Assembly (NCBI GenBank): GCA_029550525.1
Contig: JAKPHF010000036.1
Location: forward strand, 1-64,000
Reading direction: 5' to 3'
DNA length: 64,000 nucleotides
DNA from: Planctomycetota bacterium
GTDB taxonomy: Bacteria > Planctomycetota > Phycisphaerae > UBA1845 > PWPN01
Below the pieces are notes generated by a model. The model did not search any database and was not told where the DNA came from. It saw only the letters and a program-made list of their open reading frames with translations. Of the stretch, positions 54,371 through 63,189 are shown one piece after another. Made by a program: the position numbers and the translations under genes. Position 1 is the stretch's first letter. The number at the start of each line of letters is the position of its first letter.

Positions 54371-55036
54371 TCAGCGGAGCAGGACCTCGATCTCGTTGCG
54401 CACGCGCCAGGGCCGCACGCTCAAGGCGACTTCCTCGGCGAGTTCCTTGTGCCGGGGATCGTGCACTTGACCGGAAAGCACGACGGTGTCGCCGCCGACG
54501 GCCACGCGCAGTTGATCGTCCCGCAACTCCGGGATCTCCGCCAGCGCGGATTCGATTTCAAGCTGCAGCGATTCATCATCATCCTGGGCTGTCCGGTCGA
54601 TCAAAAGTTGATTGAGCACCTGGCGAACGCCGCGGATTGAGCGGGTCAGACTCTCGACCAGATTGTACTCGTCCGGCGTGGCCACCGCCCCGGTCAGCGT
54701 GACGAGCCCGGCGTCCACTTTGACCGTGATCGCGCCCTTGGCGATCTCCGGATGCGTGTCGAGGGTCTCACGGATATCGAAAGCAATGTCGTGGTCCGAT
54801 CGGCCTGCTGCTGGCTCGATCTCGATTTCATTGAAGACGGTTCGACAACCGGGCATGGATTGAGCTAGCTCCTGGGCGGCGAGTTTCGCCCGAGCGGAGC
54901 AAACCGTCCCCCGAAGGGTCACCAAGCCGTTACACACCTCGACACTGATACCCGTAGCGGACAGCAGCGGGTCCTGAAGAATGGCTCGCTCGATGGACAG
55001 TTGCAACGATCTGTCTGAAGACAAGCAGACCTCCAC
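54371..55036 (-). CDS. Triple BON-domain protein without a signal peptide
   Basis: A 221-residue protein made almost entirely of three BON (bacterial OsmY and nodulation) domains: residues about 10-80 (GISVEVCNGLVTLRGTVCS), 82-150 (AITVKVDAGLVTLTGAVATP) and 155-221 (LRVAVGGDTVVLSGQVHDP). Each has the beta-alpha-beta pattern with the conserved Gly in L-x-G-x-V. Classical BON proteins are periplasmic and bind phospholipid or glycan, but no signal peptide is seen here, so it may be cytoplasmic or the start may be wrong. The start is a GTG with no clear ribosome site. Convergent with lnt. Confidence 0.8.
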   Translation of the reverse strand: MEVCLSSDRSLQLSIERAILQDPLLSATGISVEVCNGLVTLRGTVCSARAKLAAQELAQSMPGCRTVFNEIEIEPAAGRSDHDIAFDIRETLDTHPEIAKGAITVKVDAGLVTLTGAVATPDEYNLVESLTRSIRGVRQVLNQLLIDRTAQDDDESLQLEIESALAEIPELRDDQLRVAVGGDTVVLSGQVHDPRHKELAEEVALSVRPWRVRNEIEVLLR

Positions 55037-55222
55037 CTCAACGCAGGCCGGGGCCTTTCTCCTGCTTTAAGATCTTAGGTTCGCACGGCGCCAGTTGAGG
55101 AATCGAAGCGTTCGTTGCGGCGTTTTCGCGTCTCGATTCAGGCAAATGCGGAAGGAAGGATGGTGGGAGGACTGAGCGAGCCTGGCCCTGGGCGGCGCGG
55201 AGCGATTGGGCCGGAACCACGG

Positions 55223-55879
55223 TCACTCGTCCACGGGGACGCGACACTCGGCCTTGGGCGTGTACAGGACGAAGGCCGTCAAAAGCAAGCAGCCGGCCAT
55301 AACCAGCAGAAACTCACGGTTGGGAGACTTGGCGAACAGCTCCGACCAGGCCCAGGCGGGCAGCCACTTCTTCGCCGATTCCGCCCAGGCCGGCATGGAG
55401 GCGGGAGGCAGCTCGGGCCGCTTGTCCAGATCGTGCGGGATATTGAGTCGCAGCGCCGCTAATTCCGCCGGCGTCCAGCGCACGTGCTGTTCGTTCTCGG
55501 ATCGCTGGTTCAGTTCCCGCCGGGCCACTCGTTCGACGACCAGCGGATCGTTCTTGAGCGCTTCGATGCGGATTTCGTTCCTGGCGATCTCTTCGTGAAG
55601 CGAGAGCACCAGCGCCCGCAGTGCCCGCTCGTTCTCGCTGAGCTTCTGCACGTCTCGCCAGATGGGTACGAGTACGCACGGGGCGAAGATGAGCAGAGCC
55701 GCCGTGCTCAGGAGGTAGAACATGATGGCGTGGGCGACAGGCTGTCGGGCGGCCAGATTGATACTGGCCGTCGTCCACCGCCGGGGTCGCGGTGTGACTG
55801 GCGCGGAGCTTCGAGCCTCGCTCGACGCACACTCCTCGGATTGTGCGTCCCGTCGATGCTGCTGCGGGGCGGCCTCCAT
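55223..55879 (-). CDS. FtsB/DivIC-like septum-formation initiator protein with two membrane segments
   Basis: A 218-residue protein with a basic N-terminal tail, a membrane helix (about 50-74), and a short coiled coil (LSENERALRALVLSLHEEIARNEIRIEALKN split by register) ending in NDPLVVERVARRELN, the D-P-x-x-h-E-x-x-A-R-x-x-L motif of FtsB/DivIC. Such proteins bridge FtsL and FtsQ at the division septum. Unlike the usual 90-120 residue form, it continues with a Pro/Trp-rich segment and a second membrane helix (about 193-210, FLLVMAGCLLLTAFVLY). Start ATG 55879. It lies between enolase and the BON gene on the same strand; FtsB-like genes often follow eno in bacteria, which supports the call. 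Confidence 0.78.
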   Translation of the reverse strand: MEAAPQQHRRDAQSEECASSEARSSAPVTPRPRRWTTASINLAARQPVAHAIMFYLLSTAALLIFAPCVLVPIWRDVQKLSENERALRALVLSLHEEIARNEIRIEALKNDPLVVERVARRELNQRSENEQHVRWTPAELAALRLNIPHDLDKRPELPPASMPAWAESAKKWLPAWAWSELFAKSPNREFLLVMAGCLLLTAFVLYTPKAECRVPVDE

Positions 55880-55892
55880 GCCACGACTCCTT

Positions 55893-56022
55893 GGAGAGCT
55901 ATCGGCTGTCAGCTGTCAGCTCTCAACCATCAGCTGTCGGCCGGCAGCTATGAGCTGTCAGTCAGCGGTCAGCCATCAGCCGGAACGCCCCGGCCGACGA
56001 CTGACCGCTGACAGCCGACAAC
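55893..56022. repeat. Heptamer repeat block between eno and the FtsB-like gene
   Basis: Dense degenerate heptamers (GGCTGTC, AGCTGTC, AGCTCTC; CAGCTAT, GAGCTGT, CAGTCAG, CGGTCAG, CCATCAG) on both strands, able to fold into several hairpins. It fills the gap almost exactly from the FtsB-like start to the eno stop. Confidence 0.85.
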
Positions 56023-57423
<1,401 letters not shown>

Positions 57424-57537
57424 CTACTCATCTTACAAATACCGCCGGGACCGCACCCGCCAGTCGAACGTAAATCATACGCCTTTCGCAGTTTGCGTCA
57501 AGGTAGCGGGCCGGGCGTCGGCTGGGACAATCGGGGA

Positions 57538-57566
57538 TTCACGGCCTGGGGAGACGGCAATACAAT
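57538..57566 (+). promoter_or_regulatory. Promoter candidate for the HEPN module
   Basis: TTCACG (57538-57543), 17-base spacer, TACAAT (57561-57566). Transcription would start near 57573, 14 bases before the ATG of the small first gene. Confidence 0.45.
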
Positions 57567-57586
57567 GGCCCAGCCTGAATCGGGTC

Positions 57587-57703
57587 ATGCTGCTTCGAAC
57601 GCCCAACGGTTGGATGATCATGACGGATTCCGGCATTCCCATTCGGGAAAAGTGGAATGAGCACACTTTCGCCCAACTGGTGGCCGATCTGCTGTCCGCA
57701 TGA
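57587..57703 (+). CDS. 38-residue ORF overlapping the HEPN gene, possible antitoxin or leader
   Basis: A short frame giving MLLRTPNGWMIMTDSGIPIR, then EKWNEHTFAQLVADLLSA. It ends in an ATGA overlap with the HEPN gene, the usual sign of coupled translation, and lies just after a plausible promoter. ATGs at 57614 and 57620 are alternative starts. There is no clear ribosome site and no family was recognised. It could be a tiny antitoxin, a translational leader, or the decayed 3' end of a larger partner gene; the amphipathic helix at its end would suit binding. Low certainty that it is a real protein. Confidence 0.4.
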   Translation: MLLRTPNGWMIMTDSGIPIREKWNEHTFAQLVADLLSA

Positions 57704-58152
57704 ACCGCAACGATGCATTTGAAAGCCTCAGGGGTGTGGACACTGAACATGCCGCTGCCAGGTTCAGCGTCCGCTATACCCTCCCTGCGATTACGGTAAA
57801 CCCAATGCTCTTGCGTGACCACGGCTTGAGCCCGGTGGACCTCCAGAAATGCACGCGGAATCTGGAGATCACTTATTTGACGCGGCTGTTCGCTGAGTTC
57901 GAAGCTGTGCGTCGCGACTTCTACTCGTCTTCCACCCGTTCACACCGCCCCCGACGAACCATGGTAGAGACACTCATGCACAAGGTTGCGGCGCGGCAGT
58001 TCGTGCCCAGTGACGTGCTCAGAGAGGCACACGAGGTCCGGATGTACCGGAACGACGTCATCCATGACAGGTTGCGGACGCCACGTCTGTCCTTCCAGGA
58101 ATGCCGGTCGCGCCTCGGACGGTACCTCTACCACCTGCCGGTCCGGTGGTAG
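57700..58152 (+). CDS. HEPN-domain protein, putative ribonuclease toxin
   Basis: A 150-residue, mostly helical protein. The diagnostic R-x4-6-H motif of HEPN RNases is present as Arg117-x4-His122 in EVRMYRNDVIHDRLRT. It is preceded by a long helix pair (LEITYLTRLFAEFEAVRRDF and about 35 residues later VPSDVLREAHEVRM), resembling the RiboL-PSP/MAE_28990-like HEPN groups. HEPN proteins are commonly toxins or defence effectors that cut RNA. It is translationally coupled to a 38-residue upstream ORF; no MNT nucleotidyltransferase partner is present. Base composition is slightly less GC-rich than its neighbours. The next gene, a metal transporter, has its own control region. Confidence 0.65.
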   Translation: MNRNDAFESLRGVDTEHAAARFSVRYTLPAITVNPMLLRDHGLSPVDLQKCTRNLEITYLTRLFAEFEAVRRDFYSSSTRSHRPRRTMVETLMHKVAARQFVPSDVLREAHEVRMYRNDVIHDRLRTPRLSFQECRSRLGRYLYHLPVRW

Positions 58153-58206
58153 TCAGTCCTCGCCGACGCAATGCCCCCAGATCAGAAGTTGTGGGTTGCC
58201 TTATCG

Positions 58207-58225
58207 AAAAGTTAGCCTAACCTAA
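58207..58225 (+). promoter_or_regulatory. DtxR/IdeR-type metal-regulator box before the metal importer operon
   Basis: Matches 16 of 19 positions of the classical DtxR/IdeR consensus TTAGGTTAGCCTAACCTAA; the last 15 bases, GTTAGCCTAACCTAA (58211-58225), match exactly. It lies about 58 bases before the binding-protein start, in the likely core promoter region, and a DtxR/MntR-type regulator is encoded at the end of the cluster. Confidence 0.8.
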
Positions 58226-58282
58226 TTTATGAGCGGGTAGCCTGGAGCTGCGGCCGGGCGCCGGCGGATGGGAGATCGGCTC

Positions 58283-59308
58283 GTGCGAGTAGGTAACGCG
58301 ACAAGTTGGCAAGCCCTGGTATATGCTGGACTTGCGGCGATACTGGGGGCTATGTCGGCCGCCTCGGCCGGGTGCACGGAGCAGACCACGGCACGGGCGG
58401 ACGGACCGCCCGAGAGCTACCCCTACAAAGTCGTGACCACCGTAGGCATGGTCACGGACATCGTCGCGAACGTAACCGGCGACAAGGCGGCCATCCACCG
58501 CCTGATCGGCTCGGGCGTCGACCCGCACTTGTATAAGCCCACCCGCAGCGATGTCATCGCCCTGATGGAGGCCGACATCGTCTTCTATTCGGGGCTCATG
58601 CTCGAGGGCAAACTGGCGGGCACGCTGGAAAAGATCGGCCGAACCAAGCCGGTGGTGGCGGTGACGGAAGCCATCGACCGTGCGTACCTGCTCGCTCCGC
58701 CGGACCTCGAAGGGCATCCGGACCCGCACGTGTGGATGGATCCGTCGGCCTGGGCCAAATGCGTCGAGGCTGTTGTCGATGCCCTGGCCAAGTGGGACGC
58801 CGCCAATGCCGAGTTCTACCGGGCGAACGCCCGCGCGTACATCAAGCAACTGGAAGCTCTTCACGCCTATGGGAAGAAGGCGATCGCCACGATTCCCGAA
58901 CAGAGTCGCCTGTTGGTGACGTCGCACGACGCGTTCAACTACTTCGGCCGGGCGTTCGGACTGCAGGTCATGGGCGTGCAAGGTCTGTCCACCGAATCGG
59001 AAGCGGGCCTGCAGGATCTCAATCGTCTGGTCGATGTGATCGCCACCCGAAACGTCAAGGCGGTTTTCGTGGAGACCAGCGTGCCGGCGAAGAACATCCG
59101 GGCGTTGATCGAAGGTGCCCGGTCCCGCGGCCAGGAGGTGGTCATCGGCGGCGAGTTGTTCTCTGATGCCATGGGTGAGCCCGGCACGTACGAAGGCACG
59201 TACATCGGCATGATCGATCACAACATCACGACGGTTACGCGAGCACTGGGCGGCGAGGCGCCCTCCCGGGGCCTACACGGCAAGCTCTCGCGACCGGCGT
59301 TCGAATGA
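58283..59308 (+). CDS. Mn/Zn ABC importer substrate-binding lipoprotein (TroA/ZnuA-like)
   Basis: Cluster A-I metal-binding protein of 341 residues with a lipoprotein signal (MRVGNATSWQALVYAGLAAI, lipobox SAASAGC). The metal ligands can be read: His82 in GSGVDPHLYKPT, His149 in HPDPHVWMDPS, His215 in VTSHDAFNYFGRAFG and Asp312 in IGMIDHN, the three-His-one-Asp set of TroA. Specificity between Mn and Zn is open; the repressor residues favour Mn. GTG 58283 is chosen because GGGAG lies 8 bases before it; ATG 58268 would add five residues. First gene of an operon with ATPase and two permeases, under a DtxR-type box. Confidence 0.93.
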   Translation: MRVGNATSWQALVYAGLAAILGAMSAASAGCTEQTTARADGPPESYPYKVVTTVGMVTDIVANVTGDKAAIHRLIGSGVDPHLYKPTRSDVIALMEADIVFYSGLMLEGKLAGTLEKIGRTKPVVAVTEAIDRAYLLAPPDLEGHPDPHVWMDPSAWAKCVEAVVDALAKWDAANAEFYRANARAYIKQLEALHAYGKKAIATIPEQSRLLVTSHDAFNYFGRAFGLQVMGVQGLSTESEAGLQDLNRLVDVIATRNVKAVFVETSVPAKNIRALIEGARSRGQEVVIGGELFSDAMGEPGTYEGTYIGMIDHNITTVTRALGGEAPSRGLHGKLSRPAFE

Positions 59309-59315
59309 GCCCAAC

Positions 59316-60164
59316 ATGAAAACCCAGCCAGTCAAGCCACCATCGGTCGTCCCTGCCCTGCACCATGAGCGGCATATTGCCACCGGCGCGGAGCATCCGC
59401 CGACGGCTCCGCTCTCGATCCACGACATGACCGTGGCGTACCACCGCAAGCCCGTGCTGTGGGACATCGACCTGGACGTGCAGGAAGGCCGCCTCGTCGG
59501 CATCGTCGGACCGAACGGCGCCGGCAAGAGCACGCTGATCAAGGCAGCCATCGACCTGGTGCCCAAAGCCTCCGGGCGAGTGATGATCTACGGCGAACCC
59601 TATCGCAAGCAACGGCACCTGGTCGGCTATGTGCCCCAGCGGGAGAGCGTGGATTGGGATTTCCCGGTCAGTGCCGAAGACGTCGTGGCCATGGGGCTGT
59701 ACGGGCAGATCGGCTGGTTCCGCCCAGTGCGCAAGAAACATCGCCAAGCCGCGCGAGAGGCGCTTGAACGCGTCGGCATCGGCGAGTTCGCACACCGGCA
59801 GATCAGCGAGCTTTCGGGCGGCCAGCAGCAGCGTGTGTTTCTGGCTCGGGCGCTGGTGCAGGACGCCAAACTGTATTTCATGGACGAGCCGTTCGCGGCC
59901 GTAGACGCCGCCACCGAGAAGGCGATCGTCCGTATCCTGCACGATCTGCGATCGGCCGGTAAAACCGTTCTCGTGGTCCACCACGACCTGCAGACCGTAC
60001 CGCAGTACTTTGACGACGTGATCCTGATCAATATGCGGGTGGTCGCATACGGCCCCACCGAGGAGGTCTTCACGCCGGAGAACCTCCGCAAGACCTACGG
60101 CGGCCGGCTGACACTGCTGGATCAGGCGGCGGAAGCCATGCGCAGACAAGGAAGACAGTCGTGA
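59316..60164 (+). CDS. Mn/Zn ABC importer ATP-binding subunit (TroB/ZnuC-like)
   Basis: A 282-residue ATPase powering the importer. Motifs: Walker A GIVGPNGAGKSTLIKA, Q-loop YVPQRESVDWDFPVS (the V-D-W-D-F-P run typical of manganese/zinc TroB/MntB-type ATPases), signature ELSGGQQQRVFLARAL, Walker B AKLYFMDEPFAAVD and switch His VVHHDLQTV. The N-terminal 38 residues before PLSIHDMTVAYHRKP are an unusual extension containing several His. The gene starts 8 bases after the binding-protein stop and its stop overlaps the GTG of the first permease by four bases, so the subunits are coupled. Confidence 0.95.
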   Translation: MKTQPVKPPSVVPALHHERHIATGAEHPPTAPLSIHDMTVAYHRKPVLWDIDLDVQEGRLVGIVGPNGAGKSTLIKAAIDLVPKASGRVMIYGEPYRKQRHLVGYVPQRESVDWDFPVSAEDVVAMGLYGQIGWFRPVRKKHRQAAREALERVGIGEFAHRQISELSGGQQQRVFLARALVQDAKLYFMDEPFAAVDAATEKAIVRILHDLRSAGKTVLVVHHDLQTVPQYFDDVILINMRVVAYGPTEEVFTPENLRKTYGGRLTLLDQAAEAMRRQGRQS

Positions 60165-61717
60165 GCAGAAAAAACCACGCGGCGATGCGGCGACGCGGAG
60201 ACGCGGAGAGAAGACCTGTCGCTGTGATAGCGCTTGGCCTCTTCGCGTTGTTGTTCATCGCGCCAGTGATGGCGCACGCGGCGCCACCATCGCACGCGAT
60301 CCTGGGCGCGGCGGGATTCGACCTGCCCTCCTGGGACCAGGTCGTGCGTGTGGTCATGCTGCGCGACTACAACACACGCGTCGTGCTGCTTGGCACCATG
60401 CTGCTGGGCCTGGCTGCCGGAGTGGTCGGTACGTTCATGCTCCTGCACAAACAGTCACTGCTTGGCGATGCCCTCAGTCACGCCACGTTGCCGGGCATCG
60501 GCCTGGCGTTCATCTTCGGCGTGGCGGCGGGCGGATCGGGCAAGTCGCTCGGCTGGTTGCTCGCCGGAGCAGTGATCACCGGCGTGATGGGCATCGGCTT
60601 TATCCTGCTGGTCCGCCGTTTCACGCGTCTCAAGCAAGATACCGCGCTGGGCATCGTGCTCAGCGTGTTCTTCGGCGCAGGTGTGGCCATCCTCGGCGTC
60701 ATCCAGAAGATGCAAACGGGTCACGCCGCCGGGCTCGAGTCGTTCATCTATGGCAAAACCGCCTCGATGCGCAGCGCCGATGCCTGGCTCATCGCCGCCA
60801 CCGCCGCGCTCGTGGTCTTTGGCTGCATCCTGCTGCTCAAGGAATTCCTGCTGGTCTGCTTCGACCGCGGGTACGCCCGAGCCCAGGGCTGGCCTGTGAC
60901 AACGCTGGAAATCGTGCTGATGGCCATGGTGACGGCGGTCACGGTCATCGGGCTGCAAGCGGTCGGTCTCATCCTGATCGTCGCGCTGCTCATCATTCCG
61001 CCGGCGGCCGCGCGGTTCTGGACCAACCGATTGGTGCCCATGCTGGTGGTGGCCGCCGCCATCGGCGCGGGGAGTTGCGCGATCGGCGCCGGGGCCAGCG
61101 CTCTCGTGCCGAATCTGCCCTCCGGAGCGACCATCGTCGTGGTCGCGGCGGGGCTGTTTTTGCTGAGCATGGTGTTCGCGCCCACCCGAGGCGTCCTGCC
61201 GCTCACGCTCGAACGCATGCGGCTGCGTCAGCGGATTGCCCGGCAGCACCTCCTGCGAGCCATCTACGAGCATGCCGAGCACGCCGCCGGCCCGGCCGCT
61301 CGCGGTGGGCACGTGCCCATGCGAACCGACGCTCTCATGCGGGCGCGATCGTGGTCGGCTCCGCAGCTCAATCGGGCACTGAAGACCGCCCGCAAGGACG
61401 GTCTCGTCGAACAGACGCCCTCCGGCGAATGGATCCTGACGCAGGCTGGTTCGACGCACGCCGCCCGCGTCACCCGCAATCACCGCCTGTGGGAGCTGTA
61501 CCTCATCCTTTTCGCCGACGTGGCTCCCAGTCACGTCGATCGCGACGCCGAGGAAGTCGAACACGTGCTGGGCAACGAAATGATCGATCGTCTCGAAACC
61601 CTGCTGGCCGAGTCGGCCGAAGCCGGCCGGCCCGGTGAGGTGCCCGCCAGTCCGCACGCGCTGGCGATGGCGGTGCATTCGCCCAGGGAAGACGGCAAGC
61701 CGGGAGGGACGCGATGA
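60161..61717 (+). CDS. Mn/Zn ABC importer permease 1 fused to a DtxR-like sensor domain
   Basis: A 518-residue permease. Residues about 60-345 are a TroC/ZnuB-type membrane domain (LLHKQSLLGDALSHATLPGI, then GLQAVGLILIVALLIIPPAAA). Residues about 350-518 form a cytoplasmic DtxR-like part: a winged helix (SWSAPQLNRALKTARKDGLV) followed by the metal-binding/dimerisation helices (NHRLWELYL ... DRDAEEVEHVLGNEM). Aligned to DtxR/MntR, the ligands are His441, Glu445, Asp460, Glu464, Glu467 and His468; Glu464 replaces the DtxR Cys, as in Mn-specific MntR. GTG start overlaps the ATPase stop. The first ~20 codons read through an 8-base-period repeat, giving NHAAMRRRGDAERR before the first hydrophobic segment. 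Confidence 0.92.
   Translation: MSRKNHAAMRRRGDAERRPVAVIALGLFALLFIAPVMAHAAPPSHAILGAAGFDLPSWDQVVRVVMLRDYNTRVVLLGTMLLGLAAGVVGTFMLLHKQSLLGDALSHATLPGIGLAFIFGVAAGGSGKSLGWLLAGAVITGVMGIGFILLVRRFTRLKQDTALGIVLSVFFGAGVAILGVIQKMQTGHAAGLESFIYGKTASMRSADAWLIAATAALVVFGCILLLKEFLLVCFDRGYARAQGWPVTTLEIVLMAMVTAVTVIGLQAVGLILIVALLIIPPAAARFWTNRLVPMLVVAAAIGAGSCAIGAGASALVPNLPSGATIVVVAAGLFLLSMVFAPTRGVLPLTLERMRLRQRIARQHLLRAIYEHAEHAAGPAARGGHVPMRTDALMRARSWSAPQLNRALKTARKDGLVEQTPSGEWILTQAGSTHAARVTRNHRLWELYLILFADVAPSHVDRDAEEVEHVLGNEMIDRLETLLAESAEAGRPGEVPASPHALAMAVHSPREDGKPGGTR
60168..60213. repeat. 8-base-period repeat inside the start of permease 1
   Basis: Units CGCGGCGA, TGCGGCGA, CGCGGAGA, CGCGGAGA following AAAAAACCA. 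The same type, reverse-complemented, is at 42031-42072. Here it is translated as the N-terminal tail of the permease. Confidence 0.75.
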
Positions 61718-63021
61718 CCTGGACGATGCTCGACACCTGGATCGTCGTGGCCGGCGTGCTGTGCGCGATGTCCTGTGCGCTCCTGGGCAACTTCCTCGTG
61801 CTGCGGAAGATGAGCCTCATGGGCGACGCGATCAGTCACGCCGTCCTGCCCGGGCTGGCCGTGGCGTTTCTGCTCACGGGCAGCCGGTCCAGCATCCCCA
61901 TGTTCGTCGGGGCTGCCGTGGTGGGCGTCTTGACCGCAGTGTTCACCGAGTGGGTCCGCGGCTTCGGCAAGGTCGAGGAAGGGGCATCCATGGGCGTGGT
62001 CTTCACCGCCCTGTTCGCCATCGGCCTCATCCTCATCGTGCAAGCCGCCGATCGCGTCGATCTCGACCCCGGCTGCGTCCTGTACGGGGCGATCGAGATG
62101 ACGCCCATCGATCTGGTCGGCGTCATGGGCCGTTTCGTGCCGCGAGCCGTGGTCGTCCTGTCCATCGTATTTGCGATCAACGCGCTGTTCGTGCTGGTGT
62201 TCTACAAGGAACTGAAGATCAGCTCGTTCGATCCGGGCCTGGCCACCACCGTCGGCATCAACGCGAAGCTCATGCACTATCTGCTCATGACGCTGGTCGC
62301 GATCACCACCGTCGCCTCGTTCGAAGCGGTCGGGAGTATTCTCGTCGTAGCCATGCTCGTCGTGCCCGGGGCCACCGCCTATCTCCTGACCGATCGACTG
62401 GGCACGATGCTCGTGCTGAGCCTGGTGATCGGGGCGGTTTCGGCGGTGATCGGACACGTGGCCGCGGTTATCGTGCCGGGCTGGTTCGGGTTCTCGGACA
62501 CCAGCACGGCCGGCATGATGGCGGCAACCGCCGGCCTGCTGTTCGCGCTGGTGATGCTGGTCGCCCCGCGTCACGGTATCGTGAGCCGGCTTGCGCACCA
62601 GGCGGCCCTGCGGCTGCGCATCGCCCGCGAGGACATCCTCGGCCTGCTCTATCGCCAGGAAGAAGTCGGCGGCCGTTCCGCCACAACGATCGATTTCCAT
62701 CGTCTGGGCATCGTGACCGGCACCGGCCCGATCATGGGTCGCCTGGCGCTTCTGGATTTGCGCCGGCGCGGCGACGTGGTGGCCCGCGATTCGGGTTACC
62801 ACGTCACCGACAAGGGGCGAAGCCACGCTCGCGACCTTGTTCGCTCGCACCGATTGTGGGAGTGCTATCTGCACGAGAGTCTGGGCGTGGGCGTCGATCA
62901 CGTGCACGCCTCGGCCGATCGCGTCGAGCACTTCACCGCCCCGGCCATGCGGGAGGAAATCGTCAGTAGTCTGAACGAGCCAGGACGCGATCCGCATGGG
63001 GAGGAAATTCCGAGGGAGTGA
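61714..63021 (+). CDS. Mn/Zn ABC importer permease 2 fused to a DtxR-like sensor domain
   Basis: A 435-residue second permease. Membrane domain about 8-290: LVLRKMSLMGDAISHAVLPG, then ASFEAVGSILVVAMLVVPGATA, both TroD/ZnuB-type. From about residue 300, a cytoplasmic winged helix (GRLALLDLRRRGDVVARDSG) and a DtxR metal-binding helix pair (VRSHRLWECYLHESLGVGVD, then HVHASADRVEHF), closed by GRDPHGEEIP, the tail typical of DtxR dimerisation domains. Ligand positions: His379, Glu383, His398, Asp402, Glu405 and His406, all metal-competent. The ATG overlaps the previous stop by four bases. With permease 1 it would form the channel; both halves carry a sensor. Confidence 0.93.
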   Translation: MTWTMLDTWIVVAGVLCAMSCALLGNFLVLRKMSLMGDAISHAVLPGLAVAFLLTGSRSSIPMFVGAAVVGVLTAVFTEWVRGFGKVEEGASMGVVFTALFAIGLILIVQAADRVDLDPGCVLYGAIEMTPIDLVGVMGRFVPRAVVVLSIVFAINALFVLVFYKELKISSFDPGLATTVGINAKLMHYLLMTLVAITTVASFEAVGSILVVAMLVVPGATAYLLTDRLGTMLVLSLVIGAVSAVIGHVAAVIVPGWFGFSDTSTAGMMAATAGLLFALVMLVAPRHGIVSRLAHQAALRLRIAREDILGLLYRQEEVGGRSATTIDFHRLGIVTGTGPIMGRLALLDLRRRGDVVARDSGYHVTDKGRSHARDLVRSHRLWECYLHESLGVGVDHVHASADRVEHFTAPAMREEIVSSLNEPGRDPHGEEIPRE

Positions 63022-63034
63022 AAGAGGCAGGAGA

Positions 63035-63185
63035 CAGAAGACAGGAGTCAGTTGTCAGTGGTCAGTGGTTGGGTCGATGGTTCATTTGTCAGTTGTAGAC
63101 GGACAACTTGCCAACACGGACGACTTTTTCATGGACCACAGGACCACGGACCCGACAACTGACCACTGACAACGGACAACGGACC
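63035..63185. repeat. Heptamer repeat block before the MntR-like gene
   Basis: GTCAGTT, GTCAGTG, GTCAGTG, GTTGGGT and later the complementary CAACTGA, CCACTGA, CAACGGA, CAACGGA (63150-63185), able to pair over long range. It separates the permease operon from the regulator gene; no promoter can be made out within it. Confidence 0.85.
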
Positions 63186-63189
63186 AAAC

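Noticed and set aside
60455..61678. Minus-strand His/Arg/Gln-rich frame of 407 codons
   Set aside because: It arises from complementing hydrophobic permease codons; the plus strand holds permease 1.
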